A stretch of 10,136 nucleotides of DNA from Muribaculaceae bacterium (GCA_017962285.1 JAGCVR010000127.1:1-10136); one strand, 5' to 3'. Positions 1 to 7,047 are shown, counted from the first letter of the stretch. The notes: generated by a model not told the origin, from the sequence alone. Numbers and translations: made by a program.

Positions 1-1481
1 ATTTCCCACAATACTTCGGCGACCAGCCCGGGACCAACGGACCAGTGTATGTGGGCGCGCTTATCTGCGCGCTGTTCCTCTTGGGCTGCGTGGTGGTGAA
101 GGGTCCCGTGAAGTGGGCGCTTCTGCTGATAACCATTCTCACGGTGTGGCTATCATGGGGTCATAACATGATGTGGCTCACCGACCTGTTCATTGACCAT
201 TTCCCAATGTACAACCGGTTCCGGACCGTTTCGAGCATGCTTGTGGTTGCAGAACTGATAATGCCGATCCTTGCTGTGCTTGCCTTGCAGAAAGTGCTCA
301 CCGAGAAGGATTTCATGAAGCAACATTCACGCGCATTTTACGGAGCATTCGCCGTAAGCGCGGGGTTGTGCCTGCTGTTGTGGCTTGTACCAAGCCTGAT
401 GGGAAGCTATTCTAAAGGCGAAACCGAGCAGTTTGTCCTCACTGGTCAGTTGCAGCAACTGCCCACACTGGGTGCGGCGGTTGAAACCATCCGCCACTCG
501 ATGGTGAGCAGCGATGCCATGCGAAGCCTTTTCGTACTGCTCGTTGGATTCGGTGTGCTCTGGGCTTATCTCAGTGGTAAAATCAAGGCTCGAGCCGAAG
601 TGGTATCACTGGTGATAACCCTTGTGGTGCTCGTTGACATGTATGCCGTGAACAAACGCTACATCAACGCCGATTCGTTTATCAGCCGGAACGACGTGAC
701 CGCCGCTACCGACTACACTCCACGTCCTGCCGACACGCAGATTCTGCAGGACACAGCCATGAACTATCGTGTTCTCGACCGACAGCATTTCATGGAAGCA
801 ATGCCGTCCTATTTCCATAAAGCCGTGGGAGGCTACCACGCTGCGAAACTCACACGATACAACGACCTGATCGAACGCCAGATTGCAAACGGCAACATCC
901 AAGTGCTCAACATGCTCAATACCAAGTATGTAATCATCGATGACAACACCGTGCAGCAGAACCCCATGGCACTCGGCAACGCGTGGTTTGTGGATTCGCT
1001 CACTTACGTCAACTCTGCCAACGATGAGATGGCGTTCCTCAACAGTTTCAATCCCGCCAAGAGCGCCGTAGCCGACAAGAAGTTTGCCCAAGCGTTGAAC
1101 GAAGCTACGCCCGCCGCCCAAGGCGACACTATTTTTGAAACATCCTACGCACCGAACAGACTCACTTATCACAGCCACAGCGCAAATGGAGGCGTGGCTG
1201 TGTTCAGCGAAGTTTATTTCCCATGGGGATGGACTGCCACAGTGGATGGGAAAGAGGTGCCGATAGGGCGCGTAAATTACGTCCTCCGCGCACTGCAGTT
1301 GCCTGCCGGTGACCATAGTGTGGAATTCAAGTTCGAGCCGAAAGCCGTCTCAACGAGCGACACTATTGCCACATGGGCAATCGTGGCAATCTATGTTCTG
1401 CTGCTCCTGGCACTTAACGTGGCCGTATTCAAAGGTCTTAAAACAAGTCAAAAAGAAGCCGAGAAAAAGAAAGCACAATAA
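1..1481 (+). CDS. YfhO-family multi-pass membrane protein, C-terminal part (5' end outside window)
   Basis: The reading frame is already open at base 3 and reads FPQYFGDQPGTNGPVYVGA before the first possible in-window start (GTG at 45), so the gene begins upstream and only its 3' part is seen. Counting from that GTG, hydrophobic helices lie near residues 2-19, 22-38, 63-82, 98-118, 159-177 and 184-203. A long extracytoplasmic segment follows (about 205-438), then a final helix near 440-463 and a Lys/Glu-rich cytoplasmic tail. The phrase FPMYNRFRTVSSM before the third helix and the late VFSEVYFPWGW...DGKEVPI...LPAGDHSVEF block are typical of YfhO-like bacterial membrane proteins. These are large proteins often linked to cell-envelope glycan or glycolipid modification and related in layout to GT-C glycosyltransferases. 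The catalytic N-terminal loops are outside the window, so activity and substrate cannot be judged. It is probably co-transcribed with the next gene, 3 bases downstream. Confidence 0.88.
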   Translation, partial: FPQYFGDQPGTNGPVYVGALICALFLLGCVVVKGPVKWALLLITILTVWLSWGHNMMWLTDLFIDHFPMYNRFRTVSSMLVVAELIMPILAVLALQKVLTEKDFMKQHSRAFYGAFAVSAGLCLLLWLVPSLMGSYSKGETEQFVLTGQLQQLPTLGAAVETIRHSMVSSDAMRSLFVLLVGFGVLWAYLSGKIKARAEVVSLVITLVVLVDMYAVNKRYINADSFISRNDVTAATDYTPRPADTQILQDTAMNYRVLDRQHFMEAMPSYFHKAVGGYHAAKLTRYNDLIERQIANGNIQVLNMLNTKYVIIDDNTVQQNPMALGNAWFVDSLTYVNSANDEMAFLNSFNPAKSAVADKKFAQALNEATPAAQGDTIFETSYAPNRLTYHSHSANGGVAVFSEVYFPWGWTATVDGKEVPIGRVNYVLRALQLPAGDHSVEFKFEPKAVSTSDTIATWAIVAIYVLLLLALNVAVFKGLKTSQKEAEKKKAQ

Positions 1482-1484
1482 TTT

Positions 1485-2195
1485 ATGGGACGTGTGAAGC
1501 GATACAGGACTGCTCTGAGCCGACATCACCGAAGTGCGGGTCATGGCATCCATTCGCCATTTGCCTACAGGTTTGTGCTCGACGTCCTGCGGGAGCGTAA
1601 TCCCTACTATTGCTACGGGTTGCTTCATGAACTGCGTCATGCTGTAATAGCCAAGACCAAGCGCCATTTCCGCCATCCACGTATTATCTCTTTCAAGAAC
1701 GCAAAACTGATTTTCAGGGTCACCAACTTCTTCAACCCGCCATGCGTGCTTCAAATTGGGACCAGTTATGGTGTTTCGGCAGTGGCGGTGAAAAGTGTGT
1801 CGAAAGAATCATGGCTTCACCTCTATGAGCCACACATCGACCGCTATCCCGTGGTTGCCGATGTGCTTTCACCACTTATGAACCGGCTCGTGGTTTACGA
1901 CAGTTTCCACGATGCTTTTGAGGCTTGCAGACGCAGCTGGCAGCAACCATTCGTTCTGATCAACGACTTGCCACGCACAGGCGACTACGAAGAAATCCTG
2001 AACAGCATAGTTCCGATGCTGCAATCGGGTGTCGTGGTGATTATGCGGAACCTCAGCCGAAACCCCGAGATGAAGCGCCTTTGGCTTGCCCTGCGGGAAA
2101 ACATGACTTCCGGCCATTCCTACACCAACGAGAAGCTGGCGGTGATAGTGGCAAATCCCAAACTGCCACGCCAGCATTTTTTCCTGTGGTTTTGA
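1485..2195 (+). CDS. Class I SAM-methyltransferase-like protein with degenerate motifs
   Basis: The 236-residue protein belongs to a Bacteroidota family of small SAM-dependent methyltransferase-like proteins. The family signature GHGIHSPFAYRFV is at residues 19-31, a glycine-containing motif I (VLQIGTSYGVSA) at 88-99, an acidic end of strand 2 (LHLYEP) near 111-116, and the usual closing sequence RQHFFLWF at the C-terminus. Length is normal for the family. Two places differ from what I expect of relatives: the strand-4 region reads INDLPRTGDYEE where an acidic DG.H-type motif is usual, and the strand-5 region reads VVVIMRNLSRNPEM where a DDIHWSKEM-type motif is usual. Metal-binding and catalytic acids may therefore be lost. 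The start at 1485 follows the previous stop by 3 bases, so translation is probably coupled. No substrate can be named. The fold assignment is fairly sure; an active enzyme is not. Confidence 0.8.
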   Translation: MGRVKRYRTALSRHHRSAGHGIHSPFAYRFVLDVLRERNPYYCYGLLHELRHAVIAKTKRHFRHPRIISFKNAKLIFRVTNFFNPPCVLQIGTSYGVSAVAVKSVSKESWLHLYEPHIDRYPVVADVLSPLMNRLVVYDSFHDAFEACRRSWQQPFVLINDLPRTGDYEEILNSIVPMLQSGVVVIMRNLSRNPEMKRLWLALRENMTSGHSYTNEKLAVIVANPKLPRQHFFLWF

Positions 2196-2199
2196 GTTT

Positions 2200-2232
2200 C
2201 ACATTTTTTATCATTTTTTGTGATAAAATGTG
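2200..2232. terminator. A/T-rich imperfect dyad after the methyltransferase-like gene
   Basis: CACATTTTTTATCA (2200-2213) can pair with TGATAAAATGTG (2221-2232) apart from a two-base bulge, around a T-rich loop. It starts 5 bases after the stop codon, where a terminator would be expected, but no T-run follows the right arm, so it is a weak terminator candidate. Its right arm overlaps the presumed -33 box of the next promoter, so it could instead be an operator-like dyad. Confidence 0.35.
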
Positions 2233-2260
2233 GTAACAATCAAGATTTTTCTTATATTTG
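2229..2260 (+). promoter_or_regulatory. Putative Bacteroidota-type promoter for the 960-residue secreted protein
   Basis: TATATTTG at 2253-2260 matches the Bacteroides -7 consensus TAnnTTTG exactly. An imperfect -33 box (TGTG for TTTG, 2229-2232) sits 20 bases upstream, the preferred spacing. Initiation would fall near 2267, giving a leader of about 145 bases. No better match is found between here and the start codon. Confidence 0.6.
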
Positions 2261-2412
2261 TGAAAAATAAAAGAAGATGCCCGCTTGTGGCATAGTACTG
2301 AATTGACACACGATCGTGGCAACACGGCTGAAACTCAACAACTTAACTTGTTTGTGATTTGAAAAACTTTCTTATCACCATTAATATTATTGAAAACTAA
2401 TTATAAACTTAA
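2261..2412 (+). promoter_or_regulatory. Long untranslated leader with two small hairpins and a 9-codon micro-ORF
   Basis: If transcription starts near 2267, the leader is about 145 bases. It contains ATGCC/GGCAT (2277-2281 with 2289-2293) and a perfect CGTG-GCAA-CACG hairpin (2315-2326) whose GCAA loop is of the GNRA class. A micro-ORF of nine codons (MPACGIVLN, 2277-2306) begins inside the first hairpin after a purine-rich AAGAAG. The last 70 bases before the gene are A/T-rich with little structure, as is common for ribosome loading in this phylum. No known riboswitch is recognised. Confidence 0.3.
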
Positions 2413-5295
2413 ATGCTTATGAAACGCTTTTTTACTTATTTGTTTGCCATGGCGCTCGCGCTTGTGGCATATTCAAATGAGTATGCTGAACCGTTTACCT
2501 TCTCCGAATTGCTCAACAATGGCGACAAGAGCCCCACAATTAACGGAGTCTATTGCACATTGACGTTCGACAAAGGAACAGGTACTACGGAACCTCAGTA
2601 TTACTCGAATGGAGATGCACTGCGTGTGTATCGAAACAACGTGATTACCGTTCGTGCGCTCAACGACGCTCCCATCGAACGAATCGAGTTTGTGTGCACC
2701 ATGAAGTCGCAATCGTTCGCCCCCAGTTGGAACGAAGAAAATCAGGCTGTTGGAACGACCCCTGACACCGGCACAATCGTGTCGGACGGTGACAAGACGT
2801 TCACGTGGACTCCTAATGGTGCTGTCCCGACGGAGGTGGTGTTCACCAACTCTCCGACGCTGGCCGCCACCCGCATCGTGTCGATGACGGTGACGGTGGG
2901 TGATGGTGAAACTTACAATATTATGGAACCCACACTCATGGAGCCTTGGACCGGCACGCCACAGACCCATTTCACTATTGATGCCGGAAATGGCGGTGAC
3001 CCCTACGTTTATGTTTATTACACCACCGATGGAAGCGACCCGCGCGGCAGCAACGGTTATCCTTCGCAAAATGCCATTCAGTATGTCGACTACTTTACCC
3101 TTTCGCAAAGCGCTACAGTAAGAGCCCGCGCTTATCAGGTAACCACCGGCGAATGGAGCGCACTGGTTGAGCACCACTATGAAATCACTAACATTGTGAA
3201 TTCTGTGGCTGAATACAATGCCCTTCCAGTGGGGGCGGAAGTTGTGTTCGACTTCACAGCGGTAGCCGTTTACCAAGGTGGCCGTTTCCTCTATATCCGC
3301 GACAACAACTGCGACATAATGCTCGTGTATGGTGACGTGAACATAACAGTAGAAAACGGACAAAAGATTGCGTCGGGATTCAGTGGAATAAAGAGCAACT
3401 ACGGTGGCTTGATTGAGTTGACATCGCCATCCGGATTCAGCACGGGAGTGGGATACGGTGACCCGTATTACGTCTATAACATTACCCGCGTGAGTTCACT
3501 TTCCACCGCTGTGGGTGTTCAGAGTCAGTTCTTCCGGCTGCAAGGTTATGTCACGAACGCAAGAAGCAACGGATTCACCCTTGTTGATGAAGTTGACAAC
3601 TCAGAAATCTACGTTTACAACCGATTTGGCATCGACTTCCCGCAAAGAGATGGAGAACTTGTTCAAGTGCAGGGCTTCGCTGCTGTGAACAACAATGCTC
3701 TGCAATTCTTCGCTTCCACCATTATCCGCGACGAAAACCAAATCATTTTCAGCCCGGAACCTGGAACTTACACCGAAGGACAATCGATTTGCGCTAACTA
3801 TAATCTGGTTGCAGGAGAGCCCTATGGAATCACCTCTTTGACGCTCAAATTCGACGACGGCACCACACAGACAATAAACCCGACTGAAGGACCACAATCA
3901 GTATATACGGATAAGAGTTGCTGGGCATATGCCACATTGGATTATTACAGTTCCAGTTTCGACCGCGACATGTCCTACACCGACTCGGCACGCTACGAAT
4001 TCTACCTGCCGGTTGAATTCACTCTCACTCCGCCGCCCACAGATATGTATTATGAGCCCATCACTGTTCAAATCAAGGCAACTCGCGGGAGCAGTGATTT
4101 CAGCGGTGTGATTTACTATTCGCTCAATGACGACACCACCACAGTGAATGCCTACATCTATGACCCGCTGCAGGGCATACCTCTCTATGGCTCCACAATG
4201 ATGTATGTGTGGACATTCGATGAACGTGGCGAAAGGTATATCCAATACTACTATTACGATGTTACCTACAACTACATTCCAACCATTGTTGACATAGGCT
4301 TCGAACCTCCAGCAGGTGAATACTACGGACGCCAGCATGTGATGCCGCAAATCAATTACCAGTATGCCGACAACGTTACGTGGACATGGAAGTTGTATTA
4401 CGCCGACGGCACGGTAAGAGAGAATCAGGTAGTCAACGAAGAGTCGATTGATGTGCTTGCCGATGCGAGACTGATATTCACAACAAGCTATTACGACATG
4501 GAACATGACGAAATGGTGGTTCGCAACGACACCGCCGACTATGTGATTAAGAACCCGATAACATTCACGTTCGACCCGCCGGCAGGTACCTACACCGGCG
4601 AACAGAATGTGCTTGTGACCTATGATATTGCTGATGAGGCATATGTAGATGGCCGATCAACGATCAGTGTTCGGGATTTCTACTGGACTTTGTACTGCGA
4701 CGACGGTTCAATCTACAGTGGCAATTTCGGCAACGATGAGACAGTACCCGTTTTCTCAAGCGGTTCGCTGCAGGTGGGTGTTTACTACTACGACGAAGTG
4801 GGCGACATAACCTATGAAGACTCCGCACGCTACACCATCCTTGTTCCGGAACTCACGGTGCTTCCCGAACCTGGGACTTACTATGGCACACTCAAACCCA
4901 TTGTGAAGGTTAAAAACCTTGACAATTACGAAATCCGCTACCAGATCCGCTACGATGATGGAACTATAGTGGGACCGAACTACGACCCATGGCCCGCAGG
5001 CGGTGCTGCTATCACCAAAGACGGCATGTTCTATGTAAATGTTATCTGGTACAATGCGGCAGGACAGCAACAATTCTTAAGTGCGAGTCGTCTCCACTAC
5101 GAGATTCTGCCTGGCGTTGCCAATGATGTGAACCAAGACGGTGTGTCTGACGTGACCGACGTGGTGATTCTTGCAAGTCTCGCAATGGGCGACAATGTGG
5201 GATTCTACAACGTTGATGCCGTGGATCTTGACCACAGCGGAGTGATCGATGTAACCGACGTGGTAATTCTTGCAGAAGCAGTAATGGGACAATAA
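2413..5295 (+). CDS. Secreted modular protein: beta-sandwich, CHB_HEX_C-like modules, OB-like segments, dockerin-like C-terminus
   Basis: A 960-residue exported protein. A signal peptide (KRFFTYLFAMALALVAYS) is probably cut near residue 21; no lipobox cysteine is present. An N-terminal beta-rich region (about 25-162) resembles segments common in Bacteroidales surface proteins. A chitobiase/hexosaminidase C-terminal-like module (about 170-258) has YYTTDGSDP and ATVRARA. Two OB-fold-like segments follow (about 262-346 and 355-440). Then come five degenerate repeats of about 90 residues (446-533, 535-623, 628-715, 716-812, 813-900), each opening with a P.PGTY.G-like phrase and most closing with a Y.I.P-like strand. 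The end (901-960) holds two EF-hand-like loops, D905-D916 and D938-D949, as in type I dockerins. No catalytic domain is seen, so it is more likely a binding, adhesive or scaffold-attached protein than an enzyme. ATG at 2419 (MKRFF) is an equally plausible start. It has its own promoter and a strong terminator. Confidence 0.85.
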   Translation: MLMKRFFTYLFAMALALVAYSNEYAEPFTFSELLNNGDKSPTINGVYCTLTFDKGTGTTEPQYYSNGDALRVYRNNVITVRALNDAPIERIEFVCTMKSQSFAPSWNEENQAVGTTPDTGTIVSDGDKTFTWTPNGAVPTEVVFTNSPTLAATRIVSMTVTVGDGETYNIMEPTLMEPWTGTPQTHFTIDAGNGGDPYVYVYYTTDGSDPRGSNGYPSQNAIQYVDYFTLSQSATVRARAYQVTTGEWSALVEHHYEITNIVNSVAEYNALPVGAEVVFDFTAVAVYQGGRFLYIRDNNCDIMLVYGDVNITVENGQKIASGFSGIKSNYGGLIELTSPSGFSTGVGYGDPYYVYNITRVSSLSTAVGVQSQFFRLQGYVTNARSNGFTLVDEVDNSEIYVYNRFGIDFPQRDGELVQVQGFAAVNNNALQFFASTIIRDENQIIFSPEPGTYTEGQSICANYNLVAGEPYGITSLTLKFDDGTTQTINPTEGPQSVYTDKSCWAYATLDYYSSSFDRDMSYTDSARYEFYLPVEFTLTPPPTDMYYEPITVQIKATRGSSDFSGVIYYSLNDDTTTVNAYIYDPLQGIPLYGSTMMYVWTFDERGERYIQYYYYDVTYNYIPTIVDIGFEPPAGEYYGRQHVMPQINYQYADNVTWTWKLYYADGTVRENQVVNEESIDVLADARLIFTTSYYDMEHDEMVVRNDTADYVIKNPITFTFDPPAGTYTGEQNVLVTYDIADEAYVDGRSTISVRDFYWTLYCDDGSIYSGNFGNDETVPVFSSGSLQVGVYYYDEVGDITYEDSARYTILVPELTVLPEPGTYYGTLKPIVKVKNLDNYEIRYQIRYDDGTIVGPNYDPWPAGGAAITKDGMFYVNVIWYNAAGQQQFLSASRLHYEILPGVANDVNQDGVSDVTDVVILASLAMGDNVGFYNVDAVDLDHSGVIDVTDVVILAEAVMGQ

Positions 5296-5316
5296 ACCCA
5301 ATTACTCCGATATAAG

Positions 5317-5350
5317 ACAAGGGCGTTCCGCAAAAACGGAACGCCCTTGT
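5317..5350. terminator. Perfect 14-bp hairpin terminator between convergent genes
   Basis: ACAAGGGCGTTCCG (5317-5330) and CGGAACGCCCTTGT (5337-5350) are exact reverse complements around the loop CAAAAA. A G-U and an A-U pair extend the stem by two more positions, and the interrupted T-tract TTTCTGTT follows on the plus strand. It lies 21 bases after the secreted-protein stop and 37 bases past the stop of the convergent nnr, so it may serve both; the plus-strand T-tract makes the plus direction the stronger case. Confidence 0.92.
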
Positions 5351-5387
5351 TTCTGTTATCCCAATTCGGGCAATAGGTCATTAGGAG

Positions 5388-6902
5388 TTATTTCATTACT
5401 TCCTTGATGGCTCTGCCAATGTTTTCGGCAATGTCAGGAGCAATGAGGCCGTGCTGACCATGTTCCTTGGCGGCGATGTCGCCTGCAAGTCCGTGAAGAT
5501 ACACGGCAAGCATCACGGCGCGGTGTGTGGAATAGCCCTGAGCCATCATGGCTGCTATAACCCCGGTGAGCACATCACCCGAGCCGGCGGTTGCCATTCC
5601 TGCATTCCCGCTGCTGTTGATATACACCTTGCCGTCGGGACGCACTGTCATGGTGTGATGCCCCTTGAGCACGATGGTAATCTCATAGAGACGCGAAACG
5701 TCGATGGCTTTCTTGAGCCGCTCCTCTTCGCTGTTGTGCTGCTTGAAGAGGCGGTCGAATTCAGCGGCATGTGGCGTAAGAACCGAGCCCTTCGGAATGT
5801 TTTTAATAAGTATGGGCTGACTTGCTATGCAGTTCAGCGCATCGGCTTCGAGTATGCACGGCTTATGGTAGTTCTTGAAAAACGAGCCTATTGCCGAAAT
5901 GGTTTCGTCGGTGGTTCTGATGCCGGGGCCGAGAGCCACCACGTTGTAGTCGTGATTGATTTCGATTTTAGAAACCACATATTGGTTACGGTCGGCATTG
6001 AGGACAACCTCGGGCACGGCAGCCTGCAACGGGGCAAAATTGATTTGCGGTGTGTGCACCGTTACCAGTCCTGCTCCTGCCCTTGAAGCTCCGCGGGCAG
6101 CAAGAATTGCGGCTCCAGCCATACCATAACTGCCGGCAACGATAAGCGCCGTACCATAGTCATATTTCCCGGTGAACTGGTTCCGCGACTTTAGCGATGC
6201 CTTGGCATCGTCTTTTTCGATGAGATAGAAATCGGTGGGGGTGGCATCGATCGACGGAATGTCCATGTCGATGTTCAGCACCTTACACTCCCCGATAAAT
6301 TCGGCATTCTCGGCAAAGAAGAACGACAACCGCTTGAACTGGAGAGCCAACGTGAGGTTGGCGCGGATAATGTTGCGGCGGTCAGCGCCTATGTTCCACT
6401 CACCGAAGAGCCCTGACGGAACGTCGATTGAAACGACAAATGCCTTGCTGTCGTTGATATACTGCACCAGCGAGGTGTAACCGCCCTTAAGCGGAGCCCG
6501 GAGTCCGGACCCGAAAAGACCGTCGATAACCACATCGTTCTCGTCTAATTCCGGAGGAGTGAACAGGCTCACCACCTCGGTGAAATAGACTCCGGGCATT
6601 GCCGCCAACCGGTCGCGGTTGGTCTGGCAACAAGCCGAAAGCGACGACGACTTGGTGTTGAACAGGAACACCTCGGGGTGATAACCCTGCTCCTGCAGGA
6701 TTCTTGCCACCGCAAGGGCATCGCCGCCATTATTGCCGGGACCTGCAAAAATCACGATGCGTTTCGTCGGCCGCCACCGCGTCATGATTTCGTAGCTGAT
6801 TGCCGAAGCGGCGCGTTCCATCAAGTCGAGTACGGAAATATTCTGGGCTTTGAGCGTATTTTCGTCAATCTGACGAATGCGTTCGGATGTGAAAATTTTC
6901 AT
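5388..6902 (-). CDS. nnr: Bifunctional NAD(P)H-hydrate epimerase / ADP-dependent NAD(P)H-hydrate dehydratase
   Basis: This 504-residue cytoplasmic enzyme repairs damaged NADH and NADPH hydrates. The N-terminal epimerase (YjeF_N) domain, about residues 1-215, interconverts the R and S hydrates and shows GPGNNGGD (54-61), VVIDGLFGSGL (124-134) and SIDVPSG (158-164). The C-terminal dehydratase domain, a ribokinase-like fold at about 235-500, removes the hydrate using a nucleotide. It shows GSYGMAGAA (257-265), EADALN (352-357), TPHAAEFDRL (376-385) and GNAGMATAGSGDVLTG (432-447), where D443 is the expected catalytic acid. The TPH.GE-type motif reads TPHAAE here, and DADALN reads EADALN; both are mild changes. 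Length and domain order match the bacterial fusion. The start at 6902 lies about 22 bases below a predicted transcription start, and the gene appears monocistronic. Function assignment is secure. Confidence 0.96.
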   Translation of the reverse strand: MKIFTSERIRQIDENTLKAQNISVLDLMERAASAISYEIMTRWRPTKRIVIFAGPGNNGGDALAVARILQEQGYHPEVFLFNTKSSSLSACCQTNRDRLAAMPGVYFTEVVSLFTPPELDENDVVIDGLFGSGLRAPLKGGYTSLVQYINDSKAFVVSIDVPSGLFGEWNIGADRRNIIRANLTLALQFKRLSFFFAENAEFIGECKVLNIDMDIPSIDATPTDFYLIEKDDAKASLKSRNQFTGKYDYGTALIVAGSYGMAGAAILAARGASRAGAGLVTVHTPQINFAPLQAAVPEVVLNADRNQYVVSKIEINHDYNVVALGPGIRTTDETISAIGSFFKNYHKPCILEADALNCIASQPILIKNIPKGSVLTPHAAEFDRLFKQHNSEEERLKKAIDVSRLYEITIVLKGHHTMTVRPDGKVYINSSGNAGMATAGSGDVLTGVIAAMMAQGYSTHRAVMLAVYLHGLAGDIAAKEHGQHGLIAPDIAENIGRAIKEVMK

Positions 6903-6932
6903 ATTGAAATGTGCGTTTTTGATTAGGAATTA

Positions 6933-6963
6933 CAAAATTAGAAAAAAAGCTTGACGTAAAAAG
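6933..6963 (-). promoter_or_regulatory. Putative nnr promoter
   Basis: Read on the minus strand, TAATTTTG (6940-6933) matches the Bacteroides -7 consensus TAnnTTTG. The -33 position at a 19-base spacing reads CTTT, a poor match to TTTG. The predicted start of transcription near 6925 leaves a leader of about 22 bases before the nnr ATG. The -7 box is convincing; the -33 box is not. Confidence 0.5.
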
Positions 6964-6986
6964 ATATATTCTGAAAAAAAACTTGA
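6941..6986. repeat. Two 14-base A-tract direct repeats, 32 bases apart
   Basis: GAAAAAAAGCTTGA (6941-6954) and GAAAAAAAACTTGA (6973-6986) agree at 13 of 14 positions. Start-to-start distance is 32 bases, close to three helical turns, so both copies face the same side of the DNA. They lie between the divergent nnr and hpt promoters, the first copy directly abutting the nnr -7 box. They may be protein-binding half-sites or phased A-tracts that bend DNA; the sequence alone cannot tell. Confidence 0.6.
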
Positions 6987-6998
6987 ATATTTTTTTCA
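6972..6998. repeat. Perfect 9-bp A/T inverted repeat in the divergent promoter region
   Basis: TGAAAAAAA (6972-6980) and TTTTTTTCA (6990-6998) are exact reverse complements around a 9-base spacer. It overlaps the second direct repeat and ends 18 bases before the hpt -33 box. In an A/T-rich region such an inverted repeat can arise by chance, so an operator role is only possible. Confidence 0.4.
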
Positions 6999-7015
6999 TC
7001 ACACGCGAAATTTAA

Positions 7016-7047
7016 TTTGTGTGAGTGCTGGAACTTTGTTATCTTTG
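7016..7047 (+). promoter_or_regulatory. Consensus Bacteroidota promoter for hpt-adk
   Basis: TTTG (7016-7019), a 20-base spacer, and TATCTTTG (7040-7047) match the Bacteroides consensus (TTTG, 19-21 bases, TAnnTTTG) exactly. Transcription should begin near 7053-7055, leaving a leader of only about 10-12 bases before the ATG at 7065. This argues against the in-frame GTG at 7017, which lies inside the -33 box. Confidence 0.85.

Noticed and set aside
45..47. GTG at 45 as the true start of the YfhO-family gene
   Set aside because: The frame is open from base 3 and the upstream residues (FPQYFGDQPGTNGP) fit the family, so the gene begins outside the window.
606..1316. Minus-strand open frame of 236 codons opposite the YfhO-family gene
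   Set aside because: It is a shadow of a coding frame with clear membrane topology; no independent signal was seen.
2473..3363. Long minus-strand open frame (296 codons) opposite the secreted-protein gene
   Set aside because: Its translation is low-complexity in His/Arg/Val with no recognisable motif, no start context, and it mirrors a well-supported gene on the other strand.
5113..5295. Type IX secretion sorting domain at the end of the 960-residue protein
   Set aside because: The last 60 residues are two EF-hand-like loops with DVTDVV helices; the usual beta-sandwich sorting-domain pattern is absent.
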